Origin: Methylocystis iwaonis
GTDB taxonomy: Bacteria; Pseudomonadota; Alphaproteobacteria; Rhizobiales; Beijerinckiaceae
Assembly: GCF_027925385.1 (NCBI RefSeq)
Contig: NZ_AP027142.1
Span: 2,904,501-2,968,500, forward strand
DNA length: 64,000 bases
Direction of reading: 5' to 3'
The notes below the pieces were generated by a model. That model had not been told where the DNA came from. It was given only the letters and a program-made list of their open reading frames with translations, and ran no database searches. A program made the position numbers and the translations under genes. Shown here piece by piece: positions 1 through 9,283 of this stretch; position 1 is the stretch's first letter; each line of letters begins with the position of its first letter.

Positions 1-901
1 CGACAAGCGCGTTCGAGGTCTGAAAGGCGCCAGCGAGCGGCAGTTCGATCTTGTAATTCTTGCCGGCGTGGCTGATGTCGAGGCTCGTCGCCAGCGCATG
101 CGGGCGCGCGTCTTTCAGCACGATGGCCTCGCCCTTGGCGCCGACGCCGAAGACGCTCAGCCCACGGGTGTTGCAAACCGCGGCGACACGCGTAGCCACA
201 TCGCTGTCGGCGTCGATCACCGCCGTCTGGCCGGGCTGCAACAGCGTATCGAAGAGGCGCATCTTCGCCGCGAAATAGTCTTCCATGTCGCGGTGGTGGT
301 CGAGATGGTCGCGCGAGAAATTGGTGAAGCCCGCCGCAGCCAGCCTCACGCCGTCGAGGCGGCGCTGGTCGACGCCGAGCGAGGAGGCTTCCATCGCGAG
401 ATGTGTCACGCCCCCCGCGGCAAGTTCATTCAGCGTCTTGTGCAACTCGACAGGCCCCGGCGTCGTCAGCGCGCCGTAATGGGCGCCCTTGGAATCGACG
501 ACGCCGACCGTGCCGAGCGAGGCCGCCTCATGGCCCATCGCCGCCCAGATCTGCCGCAGAAAGGCGACGACGGAGGTCTTGCCGCTCGTGCCGGTCACCG
601 CGACGATTGTTTCCGGCTGGCGCGGATAGAAGCGCGCCGCGGCGCGCGCCACGGCCGCCCGCACATCGGGGACGACGATCAGCGGCAAGGCGCATTCGGC
701 CGCGCGCTCAGCGATGACGACCGCCGCGCCGCGCGCCTTGGCGTCCCCCACAAAAGCAAGACCATCCCCGGCATGGCCAGGGATGGCGAAAAAGGCAAAG
801 CCCTCGCTGACGACGCGGCTGTCCGCCGAGAGGCCCGCGATCTCGATGTTCCCGATGGAAGGGTCGAGGTCGCCCAACGCGAGGAGTTCAGAGAGACGCA
901 T
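1..901 (-). CDS. murE: UDP-MurNAc-tripeptide synthetase MurE, N-terminal part (3' end outside window)
   Basis: Cytoplasmic Mur ligase that adds meso-diaminopimelate to UDP-MurNAc-L-Ala-D-Glu in peptidoglycan precursor synthesis. Read on the minus strand from the ATG at 901-899; it starts MRLSELLALGDLD and contains the Mur-ligase ATP loop VTGTSGKTSV (around 566-600). The first 300 or so codons of an expected 480-500 are present; the rest lies beyond position 1. The start overlaps the ftsI stop by one base (TGATG), so translation is probably coupled. It is the fourth gene of rsmH-ftsL-ftsI-murE. The N-terminal substrate-binding region and start of the ATPase domain are seen; the DAP-specificity motif is not in the window. 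Confidence 0.93.
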   Translation of the reverse strand, partial: MRLSELLALGDLDPSIGNIEIAGLSADSRVVSEGFAFFAIPGHAGDGLAFVGDAKARGAAVVIAERAAECALPLIVVPDVRAAVARAAARFYPRQPETIVAVTGTSGKTSVVAFLRQIWAAMGHEAASLGTVGVVDSKGAHYGALTTPGPVELHKTLNELAAGGVTHLAMEASSLGVDQRRLDGVRLAAAGFTNFSRDHLDHHRDMEDYFAAKMRLFDTLLQPGQTAVIDADSDVATRVAAVCNTRGLSVFGVGAKGEAIVLKDARPHALATSLDISHAGKNYKIELPLAGAFQTSNALV

Positions 902-2730
902 CAGTGGCCACGGCCTCCGGCAGCAGGAACATTGGCCATGCCATAACCGAGTTTGGCGAGCAGCGGGAAGGGCATATGCGGCGGCTCGAAGCGCGGCGCG
1001 AGGCCGAGGATCGGGCCGGTGCGCTCGATGATCTCGCCGGTGACGAAGCCGGCGTTATAGGCGGCGGTGGCGTAGCCGCCGTCCTCGGGCCGACCCTGCG
1101 GCTCGTCCATGATGGTGAGGAAAAGATATTTAGGCTTGTCCGACGGCGCGACGGCCATGAAGGTCGTGAACAGGCGGGTCTTGCTGTAATGGCCGCCGAC
1201 GACCTTTTCCGCCGTGCCGGTTTTGCCGCCGACGAAATAGCCGTCGACATTGACCCTTTTTGCTGTGCCGATCTCGGCGTTGAGGCGCATGAGATAGCGC
1301 ATGGCCTCGCTCGTCTCGGGTTTCACCACTTGCACGGCGTTCTTCATCGCCTCTTCCTGCGAGCGCTTGAGGAAGGTCGGCGTGATAAGATAGCCGCCAT
1401 TCATCAGCGCGCCGACCGCCATCATCGCCTGTAGCGGCGCGACGGCGAGACCATGGCCGAAGGCGATGGTCATAGTGTTCAGCTCGCTCCAGTTCTTCGG
1501 ATAGATCGGCTCGGCGCTTTCGGGCAGCTCCGTGCGCATGCGCGTGAGCTGGCCCATCTTGCGCAGATAAGCCTTGTGCTTCTCGACGCCCTGCCCCATC
1601 GCCATGCGCGCCGTGCCGATGTTCGAGGAATAAGTGAAAACCTCCGGCACCGTCAGCGCGCGGTTCTGCGCGTGATAATCGTGGATCTTGAAACGGCCGA
1701 AGGAGAGCGCGCCGCGCGCATCGAGGCGCGAACCGAGATTCACTTTGCCCGAGTCGAGCGCCATCGAGATGGTCAGCGCCTTGAAGGTCGAGCCCATCTC
1801 ATAGACGCCGACATTCATGCGGTTGATGTGGGTAAGGTCGAGCGCGTTGGCGTTTTCTTCGGTCGGATGGTTCGGATCGTAATCCGGCAGCGACGCGAGC
1901 GCGATTACTTCGCCTGTATTCACATCCAGAATGGCTGCGGCGCCGGCTTTCGCCTTGAAGCGGGTGACGCCTTTCTCCAGCTCGTCGCGCAGCGCATGGG
2001 TCGCGCGAATGTCGAGCGAGAGCGTGATCGGCTGAAGCTCGTCGGGCGTAGCGCCGAAGCCGAGATTATGCAGATCGGCGAGCCCTTGCCCGTCGATATA
2101 TTTCTCGATTCCGGCGATGCCCTGATTGTCGATATTGGCGAAGCCGAGCACATGCGCGCCGATCGGTCCGTTCGGATAGACGCGCTTATTTTCGGCGATA
2201 AGGCCGACGCCCGGCAGGCCGAGATGAAACACTTCGTCGCGCTGATGCGGCGTGACTTCGCGCTTCACCCAGACAAAGCCCTTCTTCGAGGCGCCGAGAC
2301 GCTCGCGCAATTCTTTTGACGGGACGTCGGGCAGAACGGCGGTGAGAAGCTCCGTCGCCTCGTCTTTGTCGATCAAGCGTCTCGGCTCCGCGAAAACCGA
2401 CATCACCTTGACGTCGCTCGCCAGCACTTCGCCGTTGCGGTCGAGAATATCGGGACGCGACGCCGAAACCGCTTCGGCGGCGGGATGACGAACTGTCTCC
2501 GGCTTGAAGCCGAGATAGACGAGCTTGGCGCAAATGACGCCGTAAAGGACAAGGAAGCCGAGCGCGGCAAGGCGCATGCGCGAGGCGCTGGTCTGAAGGC
2601 TCGTCGAAAAAACGGCGCGCACCATGCCGGCATATTTCGACGACTTCCTGGTCGGACGCGGCGGCGGCGTTTCGAGCAAATCCGACATAGGCTCGGGCGG
2701 AGTGTCCCAGTTGGGCTGACGCTCTGTCAT
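901..2730 (-). CDS. ftsI: Septal peptidoglycan transpeptidase, penicillin-binding protein 3
   Basis: Inner-membrane class B penicillin-binding protein that cross-links septal peptidoglycan at division. The 609-residue product has a cytoplasmic N-tail, one membrane helix at about residues 52-72, a dimerisation region and a transpeptidase domain. All three active-site motifs are visible: STFK (314-317, catalytic Ser), SSN (368-370) and KTGT (503-506). The start overlaps the end of ftsL by four bases (ATGA) and the stop overlaps the murE start. Length and context are typical of alphaproteobacterial FtsI; nothing looks damaged. Confidence 0.95.
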   Translation of the reverse strand: MTERQPNWDTPPEPMSDLLETPPPRPTRKSSKYAGMVRAVFSTSLQTSASRMRLAALGFLVLYGVICAKLVYLGFKPETVRHPAAEAVSASRPDILDRNGEVLASDVKVMSVFAEPRRLIDKDEATELLTAVLPDVPSKELRERLGASKKGFVWVKREVTPHQRDEVFHLGLPGVGLIAENKRVYPNGPIGAHVLGFANIDNQGIAGIEKYIDGQGLADLHNLGFGATPDELQPITLSLDIRATHALRDELEKGVTRFKAKAGAAAILDVNTGEVIALASLPDYDPNHPTEENANALDLTHINRMNVGVYEMGSTFKALTISMALDSGKVNLGSRLDARGALSFGRFKIHDYHAQNRALTVPEVFTYSSNIGTARMAMGQGVEKHKAYLRKMGQLTRMRTELPESAEPIYPKNWSELNTMTIAFGHGLAVAPLQAMMAVGALMNGGYLITPTFLKRSQEEAMKNAVQVVKPETSEAMRYLMRLNAEIGTAKRVNVDGYFVGGKTGTAEKVVGGHYSKTRLFTTFMAVAPSDKPKYLFLTIMDEPQGRPEDGGYATAAYNAGFVTGEIIERTGPILGLAPRFEPPHMPFPLLAKLGYGMANVPAAGGRGH

Positions 2731-3206
2731 GGCTTTTTGGGCTCGCGGCTCGGGCTCTGCGGATTGGCGCTCGGCGCCTTGTTGGTTGCGACGGTTTTGG
2801 GCGTCGCCGTCTTCGGCTTGGCGGCCTGGGGCTTCGGCGTCGTCGTCGACGCGCTCGGCTGCGCGGAAGGCGTCGCGGGCGCGGAGAGGCCGATCTCGCT
2901 GAGCTTGGCCCCGATCGCGTCGCTACGGGTCTTCTGCGGCAAGGCCGTCGCCGGCACGAGCTGCGACACCTGAAGCGGCTTCAACTCTGGCAAATATTTG
3001 TCGGCGAGCGGCTGCAGGCGCTCGGGGCGCGTCATATAGGCCCATTCCGCCCGCAAAACGGCGATGGCGTCGCGCTCGGCCTTGATTTCGAGCTTTGTCT
3101 TGGTGATCTGCTCCAGGCGATAGGCCGTCTGATATTTGATCGTATAGGCGTAGACCGCCGAGCTGATCAGCGCCGCCACCGCGAGAATGTTGAGAAGCCG
3201 AAGCAT
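2727..3206 (-). CDS. ftsL: Cell division protein FtsL-like
   Basis: Small bitopic protein of the divisome, expected to form the FtsQLB complex and activate FtsWI. The 159-residue product has an N-terminal membrane helix (about residues 5-22) followed by a heptad-rich coiled-coil stretch with the usual RAEWAYMTRPERLQ-type segment, then a long Pro/Ala/Lys tail from about residue 110. FtsL proteins diverge strongly, so identification rests on the fold pattern and on the position between rsmH and ftsI, with one-base and four-base overlaps. The alanine-proline tail is longer than in many FtsL proteins. Confidence 0.85.
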   Translation of the reverse strand: MLRLLNILAVAALISSAVYAYTIKYQTAYRLEQITKTKLEIKAERDAIAVLRAEWAYMTRPERLQPLADKYLPELKPLQVSQLVPATALPQKTRSDAIGAKLSEIGLSAPATPSAQPSASTTTPKPQAAKPKTATPKTVATNKAPSANPQSPSREPKKP

Positions 3207-4246
3207 CAGACTTTTCCTTTCTCGCGCGTCGGGAGGCGCACGAGCCGCGTGAGCTTGTCGGCGAGCGGCAGCGGGGCCGAGGCGTTGCGCGTTGCATGGC
3301 GCAGCTTCGCCGAACGCGCGCGCGGATTGGCCTCGACTTCCGCGCGCGTCGGCGCGATCGGCTGGCGGCCCTCGCAGGTAAAGCTCGTTTCCGGCGGCGC
3401 GGCTTCGCCGGGCAGGCGGCGCGAGCCAGTCTCGCCGCGCCCCGAGCGCTCGGCGAGGAACTGCTTGACGATGCGGTCTTCGAGCGAATGGAAGGTCACG
3501 ACGACGAGCCGCCCCCCGGGGCCAAGCGTGCGCTCCGCCGCCGCGAGGCCGTCGAGCAATTCGCCGAGCTCGTCATTGACGGCAATGCGCAGCGCCTGGA
3601 AGCTCTTCGTCGCCGGGTGAATATCGCCCGGCCGCCCCGGCGCGACGCGCGCGATCATCTCGGCCAGCGCCTTGGTGGAAGTGAAAGGCGCGAGATTGCG
3701 GTCGTGGGCGATGGCGCGGGCGATGCGGCGCGAGGCGCGCTCCTCGCCGTAGTAATAGAGAATATCCGCGAGCGTCTCTTCGTCGGCCTCATTGACGATA
3801 TCGGCGGCGGAGACGCCCCTGCCCTCCATGCGCATATCGAGCGGGCCGTCGCCGCGAAAGGAAAAGCCGCGCTCGGCCTGGTCGAACTGCATGGACGAAA
3901 CGCCGATGTCGAAGACGGCGCCATCGAGGGGAACGAAGTCTTGCGCGCGCGCGACCTCTTCGAGCTGCGAAAAGCGCGCCTCGACAAGCGTGAGCCGCCC
4001 CTGCGCCTTCGCCACGAGCCCCGCGCCGCCGGCGATGGCGGTCGGATCGCGATCGAGCGCCAGAACTTTCGTATCGGCGGCCGCGAGCAAAGCGCGCGTA
4101 TAGCCGCCAGCGCCGAAAGTGCCGTCGAGATAGCGCCCGCCGTCACGCGGCCGCAGCGCCTCGATCACCTCGTTGAGCAGCACGGGCACATGCCGGGCCG
4201 GCCCCTCGCCGGCCGGCGGCTCATCCGCGCCGCGGTCCCTTCCCAT
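3206..4246 (-). CDS. rsmH: 16S rRNA (cytosine-1402-N4)-methyltransferase RsmH
   Basis: SAM-dependent methyltransferase that modifies C1402 of 16S rRNA, formerly MraW. The family N-terminus [11 protein letters not shown] and SAM-binding segment [16 protein letters not shown] are clear, as are [19 protein letters not shown] and the C-terminal [16 protein letters not shown]. The reading frame is open up to 4432. I place the start at the ATG at 4246 (346 residues) because a GAGGG sits eight bases upstream and the length fits the family; ATG 4270 is the alternative. The stop overlaps the ftsL start by one base. No mraZ lies upstream; a repeat and rnpB are there instead. Confidence 0.93.
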   Translation of the reverse strand: MGRDRGADEPPAGEGPARHVPVLLNEVIEALRPRDGGRYLDGTFGAGGYTRALLAAADTKVLALDRDPTAIAGGAGLVAKAQGRLTLVEARFSQLEEVARAQDFVPLDGAVFDIGVSSMQFDQAERGFSFRGDGPLDMRMEGRGVSAADIVNEADEETLADILYYYGEERASRRIARAIAHDRNLAPFTSTKALAEMIARVAPGRPGDIHPATKSFQALRIAVNDELGELLDGLAAAERTLGPGGRLVVVTFHSLEDRIVKQFLAERSGRGETGSRRLPGEAAPPETSFTCEGRQPIAPTRAEVEANPRARSAKLRHATRNASAPLPLADKLTRLVRLPTREKGKV

Positions 4247-4492
4247 CACGCTCGCCCTCGCATTCGCCATCGCCTTCGCCCCGACGCAGCGGACTGGCGC
4301 GACCGGGCCCTCGAGAGGCTCACGCGCGGTCCGAAGGCGTCGCGGCGAAACGGTTTGGCGGGCCATGGTTCGTTCAAAGCGTCGGCGGAGCGGCGGACAA
4401 GCCGCGGCGCCGCCTCCGGCGCCAAACAGCATTAAGCTTTGTTAGTCTTAAGAGAGGGTTACCGGCCCACGCGAGAATTCGCGTCGATTGCC

Positions 4493-4569
4493 CCGTCATT
4501 GCGAGCGAAACGAAGCAATCCAGGGCCGCGATAGCCGCTCTGGTTTGCTTCGCTTCGCTCCCAATGACA
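4493..4569. repeat. Palindromic intergenic repeat, family A copy 1
   Basis: Inverted arms CGTCATTGCGAGCG and its complement enclose a GAAGCAATCCAGGG / CTGG-TTTGCTTCG core. Related copies occur at 15061-15143, 61144-61227 and as a half copy at 38763-38817. It lies between rsmH and rnpB and could fold in RNA from either strand. The remainder of 4247-4590 holds no gene I can support. Confidence 0.8.
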
Positions 4570-4587
4570 GCCCGCCCCAAAAAGCCG

Positions 4588-4978
<391 letters not shown>

Positions 4979-5027
4979 TTTTAGGGATAGGGAGCGGGAG
5001 GCGGAAGGTCAAGGCGCGACGGCTTGC

Positions 5028-5558
5028 TCAACCGCGCAAGAGCGGCGTCGTCTCGCTCCATGCCGCCTGCGCCGCCTCTCGCGCCCGCGCGGAAACCAGC
5101 GCCCCGGCCGCAAGCCCGAACGCGAACGCAATATAAGAACCGGCCATCGACTTCTTCGAGAGCGCCAACTCCCAGCCCGGCGTGAAGCGATGCGGCGTCG
5201 CGCCATAATCCACGGCTGCCGCGATTCCCGACATACCGAAGGCGTCCCGCAGCAGCTCCCACATCGAGCGCGGCGGATTGCGCGCCAGCCAGGCCTCGAA
5301 AAACCCCGCCCATAGCACCGAAGAGAGGTGGTGGGTGGCGAAGCCCACCAGCGTATGGCGCGCGGTGGGCGCCTCGACTTTCGCCGCCGCGTCGCCCTGA
5401 ACCCAATGACTCGTGGCGTTCAACGGCTGCAGCGCCCCCTTCCCCTCGGCCTTGGCGAGCGCCGCCAGGGCCGCCGCCGAGACGAGCGCCGCGACAGTGC
5501 CCGTCGTCACCGCCGAAACGCCGAGCTGCGACCAATTGCTGTCCAGGACCTTCGTCAT
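5028..5558 (-). CDS. Small membrane protein of unknown function
   Basis: 176 residues that I do not recognise as a named family. An N-terminal hydrophobic alanine-rich helix at about residues 17-35, a mid-protein segment around HHLSSVLWAGFFEAW, and a C-terminal helix at about 140-157 (SYIAFAFGLAAGALV) suggest an inner-membrane protein with three or more helices. Conserved-looking histidines occur in RHTLVGFATHHLSS. It is divergent from priA across a 97-bp gap and convergent with nothing. A role cannot be assigned from the sequence. Confidence 0.6.
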   Translation of the reverse strand: MTKVLDSNWSQLGVSAVTTGTVAALVSAAALAALAKAEGKGALQPLNATSHWVQGDAAAKVEAPTARHTLVGFATHHLSSVLWAGFFEAWLARNPPRSMWELLRDAFGMSGIAAAVDYGATPHRFTPGWELALSKKSMAGSYIAFAFGLAAGALVSARAREAAQAAWSETTPLLRG

Positions 5559-5655
5559 GCTGGCCTCCCGAGAACGTCTCCGGCAGGAGCAACCACAGGG
5601 AGCGGGCTTCGTTCCGCGGCTTCCGGCGGCGCATGAGATGCTTTAAGCCGTCGCC

Positions 5656-7899
5656 ATGAGCGCGGCGCAGGATGAATCGAAAGGGGCCCAGACCGTCGAC
5701 GTGCTGGCGCCGGTCGCCGTCGACACGAGCTATTCCTATCTCGCCCCGCCCGCCCTCGGATTGCAGCCGGGCGACAGCGTCAAAGTTCCGCTCGGCGCAC
5801 GCGAGGCCTATGGCGTCGTCTGGTTCGTCGACGACGCCGAAAGACCGCGCGGCAATCTCAAGACCGTCATCGCGCGTCTCGACCGCCCGCCGCTCTCGCA
5901 GAAGCTGCGCGACTTCATCGACTGGCTCGCGCGCTACACGCTGACGCCGCGCGGCATGGCGCTGCGCCTCGCAACCCGCGCCGCGGAGGAGGCCGCGCCC
6001 GATACATTGCGCACGCTCTATCGCGCGGGCGGGAAAAAGCCCGAGCGGCTTACGCCCACACGCGCGCGTGTGTTGGAGGCAGCCCAAGGCGGCATGGCTT
6101 TCTCCAAGAAAGCGCTCGCCGAGGCGGCCGCCTGCTCGACAGGCGTGATCGACGGGCTCGTCGATGAAGGCGCCTTGGAGACAATTGCAGCGCCGCCGGA
6201 GCCGGTCGCGCGCGCGCTCGACCCTGATTTCGCCGCGCCCGTACTCGAGCCCGCGCAACGCGAAGCGGCGGACGCTTTGACCGAGGCCGTGCGCGCACGT
6301 GCGTTTAAGCCCTTTCTGCTCGAAGGCGTCACTGGCTCCGGCAAAACGGAAGTCTATTTCGAGGCCGTCGCCGCCGCCCTGAAGGACGGCGGCCAGGCGC
6401 TCGTGATGATGCCGGAGATTGCGCTCACGGCGCAATTTCTGGAGCGCTTCGCCGCGCGCTTTGGCGAGAAGCCGGCGGAATGGCACTCGGGCGTCTCCGA
6501 GCGCAAGCGCGCGCGCATCTGGCGCGCGGCGGCGACAGGAGAGTTGAGCGTCGTCGCAGGCGCGCGCTCGGCGTTGTTTCTCCCCTTCCGCGACCTTCGC
6601 CTCATCGTCGTCGATGAAGAACATGAAGGCGCCTACAAGCAGGACGACGGCGCCTCTTATCATGCGCGCGACATGGCGGTGGTGCGCGCGCGTATCGAGA
6701 ACGCTGCGATCGTGCTGGCTTCCGCAACGCCCTCGATCGAAACGCGAGTCAACGCAGAACGCGGACGCTACGGCCATTTGCGACTGCATGCGCGCGCCGG
6801 CTCCCGCGCCATGCCGCTGCTCGAGCCGATCGACATGCGCGTTGAGGGCGCAGAACGCGGACGCTGGATCGCGCCGCGGCTTGCGCTTGCAATGGGCGAA
6901 ACCATAGCGCGCGGCGAACAGGCGCTGCTTTTTCTCAACCGCCGCGGCTATGCGCCTTTGACGCTGTGTCGCGATTGCGGCCATCGCTTCCGCTGCACGC
7001 AATGCGACGCCTGGCTTGTCGAACATCGCTTCCGCCGCGCCCTCGTCTGCCACCACTGCGGCCATACCGAGCGGCGCCCGGACACATGCCCGGAATGCGG
7101 CGCCGAAGATTCGCTGACGGCTTGCGGCCCCGGCGTCGAACGCCTCGCCGAAGAAGCCGCAACGCTCTTTCCCGACGCGCGCATTCTCGTGCTCTCGTCC
7201 GACTTCCCCGGCGGCGCCGAGAGGCTGCGACGCGAGCTGGACGAAATCGCCAAAGGCGCGTTTGACATCGTCATCGGCACGCAGCTCGTCGCCAAGGGCC
7301 ACAACTTTCCGCATCTGACGCTCGTCGGAGTCGTCGACGCAGACTTGGGCCTCGGCAGCGGCGATCCGCGCGCGGCCGAACGCACCTTTCAATTGCTCAA
7401 TCAAGTCACCGGACGCGCCGGGCGCGGCGACAAGCCGGGACGCGCGCTTATTCAAACATTCCAGCCCGAGCATCCGGTCATTGCTGCGCTGCTCTCGGGC
7501 GACGCCGAGAAATTCTACGCGCAGGAAATCGCGCTGCGCGAACGCGCCGGACTGCCGCCCTTCGGGCGCCTTGCGGCGCTCATTGTCTCCGGCAAGGACG
7601 CGGCCACGGCCGAAGCGCATGCGCGCGCCTTGGCGCGCGCCGCGCATGAATTGCCGACCTCTTCGCGCTATCGCGTCGCCGCGCTCGGCGGATTGCCCGA
7701 GGCTGACGAAATCATGATGCTCGGCCCGGCCGAGGCGCCGATCGCGCTCATTCGCGGCCGCTTTCGCTACCGTCTGCTCGTGAAGGCGCCGCGTAGCGCC
7801 GACGTGCAATGCTTCCTGCGCGATCTCATTGCGGCGGCGCCGAAGGAACGTGGCGGCGTGCGTGTGCAGATCGACGTCGATCCGCAGAGTTTTCTCTGA
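5656..7899 (+). CDS. priA: Primosomal helicase PriA
   Basis: Superfamily 2 helicase that restarts stalled replication forks. The 747-residue product carries Walker A GSGKT at 227-231, a DEEH Walker B at 320-323, and the eight zinc-binding cysteines at 438, 441, 447, 450, 465, 468, 478 and 481 that form the PriA zinc module. The helicase C-terminal segment includes GTQLVAKGHNFPHLTLVGVVDAD and QVTGRAGRG. Motifs and length are complete, so it should be functional. It is a single gene; a palindromic repeat follows 20 bp after its stop. Confidence 0.96.
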   Translation: MSAAQDESKGAQTVDVLAPVAVDTSYSYLAPPALGLQPGDSVKVPLGAREAYGVVWFVDDAERPRGNLKTVIARLDRPPLSQKLRDFIDWLARYTLTPRGMALRLATRAAEEAAPDTLRTLYRAGGKKPERLTPTRARVLEAAQGGMAFSKKALAEAAACSTGVIDGLVDEGALETIAAPPEPVARALDPDFAAPVLEPAQREAADALTEAVRARAFKPFLLEGVTGSGKTEVYFEAVAAALKDGGQALVMMPEIALTAQFLERFAARFGEKPAEWHSGVSERKRARIWRAAATGELSVVAGARSALFLPFRDLRLIVVDEEHEGAYKQDDGASYHARDMAVVRARIENAAIVLASATPSIETRVNAERGRYGHLRLHARAGSRAMPLLEPIDMRVEGAERGRWIAPRLALAMGETIARGEQALLFLNRRGYAPLTLCRDCGHRFRCTQCDAWLVEHRFRRALVCHHCGHTERRPDTCPECGAEDSLTACGPGVERLAEEAATLFPDARILVLSSDFPGGAERLRRELDEIAKGAFDIVIGTQLVAKGHNFPHLTLVGVVDADLGLGSGDPRAAERTFQLLNQVTGRAGRGDKPGRALIQTFQPEHPVIAALLSGDAEKFYAQEIALRERAGLPPFGRLAALIVSGKDAATAEAHARALARAAHELPTSSRYRVAALGGLPEADEIMMLGPAEAPIALIRGRFRYRLLVKAPRSADVQCFLRDLIAAAPKERGGVRVQIDVDPQSFL

Positions 7900-7918
7900 A
7901 GATTGCCGAGTAGGAATC

Positions 7919-8008
7919 GCCCCCTCCCTGTCCCTCCCCCGCCATAGGGCGTCTGCAAGACGCCCGTCTTTCGACGGGCTTTGGCGGGGGAGGGTTGGGG
8001 AGGGGGCC
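7919..8008. repeat. Palindromic repeat, family F copy 1
   Basis: CCCTCCC-rich arms flank a hairpin around AAGACGCCCGTCTTTCGACGGGC. The reverse complement matches 38657-38736 closely, so the two copies lie in opposite orientation. It sits in the gap after priA and may also act as a transcript-end structure. No gene is seen between 7900 and 8099. Confidence 0.75.
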
Positions 8009-8099
8009 AGCCGTTGAAACTACGTACCCCGGCGACAGATAGCACTGACCACAAAGCGCTTATGCGCGCTTTGCTCTTTCCTGCATGGAAGGATGAGAG

Positions 8100-8405
8100 A
8101 TGAAAATCAGGTCAGTCTTCTTCGCTACGCTCGTGGCGGGCGGCGTCGTCGCCGTTGCGCCGCTTGCTTCCGCCATGACTCTGGCGCCGCTAAAGGCCCC
8201 GGGCGTCACTCCGCAAAACGTGCACTCCGTCATGATCTGCGAACATGGCCGCTGCTTCTGGACTCGCAATCACTGGGGTTACGGAGGCGACCACTGGGGC
8301 TACGGCAGCGGATGGCGCGGCGATCGCTGGGGTTACGGCGGCGGATGGCGCCGTGATCATTGGCGCGATCGCGACTACGACTGGGATCGCGACGATTGGC
8401 GCTGA
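8100..8405 (+). CDS. Small secreted Gly/Trp/Asp-rich protein
   Basis: 101 residues with a Sec-type signal peptide (MKIRSVFFATLVAG, cleavage near SAM-TLA). The mature part is low complexity, with repeated HWGYG/RWGYG and RDxDWDRD units. Its early mature region (TLAPLKAPG...VMICEHGRCFW) matches the equivalent region of the next gene (PLAPAGQDS...VRICDDDGDCWW), so the two are paralogues with different repeat tails and a shared two-cysteine motif. An AGGATGAGAG precedes the start, and an intrinsic terminator follows 23 bp after the stop. Function unknown; periplasmic or surface location is inferred. Confidence 0.7.
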   Translation: MKIRSVFFATLVAGGVVAVAPLASAMTLAPLKAPGVTPQNVHSVMICEHGRCFWTRNHWGYGGDHWGYGSGWRGDRWGYGGGWRRDHWRDRDYDWDRDDWR

Positions 8406-8428
8406 GCGCGGAAATGCGCGTGACACAT

Positions 8429-8461
8429 GGCTCGCGGCGCAACCGCGAGCCTTTTTATTTT
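8429..8461 (+). terminator. Intrinsic terminator after the 8100 gene
   Basis: Perfect 9-bp stem GGCTCGCGG / CCGCGAGCC with a five-base loop, followed by TTTTTATTTT on the plus strand. Confidence 0.88.
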
Positions 8462-8615
8462 GGATCGCGCGCCTTCGGGCGCGCAACTGTGAAGCGAGCC
8501 TGAAGGCTCGCGGTCCTCCCAGCGCGCGTTGAAAGCGCGGAGGCGCGCGACAGATAGCAGGCGCCTCTTCGCATGAGGAGGAAATGGCCTGCCTTCAGCA
8601 GGAAAGGACGAATCT

Positions 8616-9092
8616 ATGAAGACGCTTCTCTTGCTCGCTTCCATGGCCGCCGGCGCAGTCGCGCTTGCGGCGCCAGCCTCCAAGGCCATGCCGCTCGCGC
8701 CCGCCGGTCAGGATAGCGGCGTTGTGCAAGCGCATGGCGTTCGCATCTGCGACGACGACGGCGATTGCTGGTGGTCGTACCGCCACCATCGCGGCGGATA
8801 TTGGGACGAAGACCGAGATCATGGTCGATATGGCTATCGCTACCATGACGAGGATTATGATCACGGGCATCGCTACCGCCGCGATTATGATCGCGATGAA
8901 TATGAGGAGCGCGGCGAATATCGCGATCATGGCCGCTATGGTCGCGGCGACCATGAACGCCGCGAGATGGAGCACGACAAATATCGCGAGCGCCAGGGCA
9001 TGGAGAAGGGTCACGAGCGTGAGCAAAGCGCGCGCGAAGAAGCCAGAGAGCAAGGCATGAAGGAGCGCGGCGGACAGTCCAAGAAGGATTGA
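8616..9092 (+). CDS. Small secreted charged, repeat-rich protein
   Basis: 158 residues: signal peptide MKTLLLLASMAAGAVALAAPASKA, a short conserved head with CDDDGDCWW, then a highly charged Asp/Arg/Tyr/His/Glu-rich region (residues about 50-158) with RYGYRYHDEDYDHGH-like repeats that turns Glu/Lys-rich and probably disordered at the end. It is the paralogue of the 8100 gene. GGAAAGGA lies ten bases before the start. The many His and Asp residues could bind metal, but that is speculation. Confidence 0.7.
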   Translation: MKTLLLLASMAAGAVALAAPASKAMPLAPAGQDSGVVQAHGVRICDDDGDCWWSYRHHRGGYWDEDRDHGRYGYRYHDEDYDHGHRYRRDYDRDEYEERGEYRDHGRYGRGDHERREMEHDKYRERQGMEKGHEREQSAREEAREQGMKERGGQSKKD

Positions 9093-9104
9093 CGCATGCG
9101 CGCC

Positions 9105-9260
9105 GATACAATTTCCATTTGAACAGCTCGCATGGGGACGTGTCATTCCCGGCGGGCTAAAAGCCCGACCGGGAATCCAGAGCCGCAAAAGCGCTGGTCC
9201 TGCTCTGGATTCCCGATCGCTCGCTTTGCGAGCGTCGGGAATGACACCCGCTTATTGAGC
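9105..9260. repeat. MITE-like repeat, family B copy 1
   Basis: A core with TCATTCCCGG...CGGGAATCCAGAGCC and ...CTGGATTCCCGA...TCGGGAATGACA arms, plus the outer left end TTTCCATTTGAACAGCTCG shared with other copies. Full or partial copies lie at 34757-34924, 38856-39024 and 61037-61297, and core-only pieces at 30481-30529 and 32863-32903. It occupies the whole priA-side gap before the hrcA 3' end. Confidence 0.8.
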
Positions 9261-9283
9261 TGGCGCGACGTTGAAGAAGTGAG

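Noticed and set aside
68..946. Long plus-strand open frame of 292 codons
   Set aside because: It is the complement of murE and reads as Arg/Ala-rich shadow sequence; GC-rich DNA gives many such frames.
4493..4569. Palindrome considered as a terminator for rnpB
   Set aside because: The same sequence occurs at other intergenic sites unrelated to RNA genes and has no T-run.
4981..7809. 942-codon minus-strand open frame over priA
   Set aside because: priA on the other strand has all helicase and zinc motifs; the minus frame is Arg/Gly/Ala-rich without any domain.
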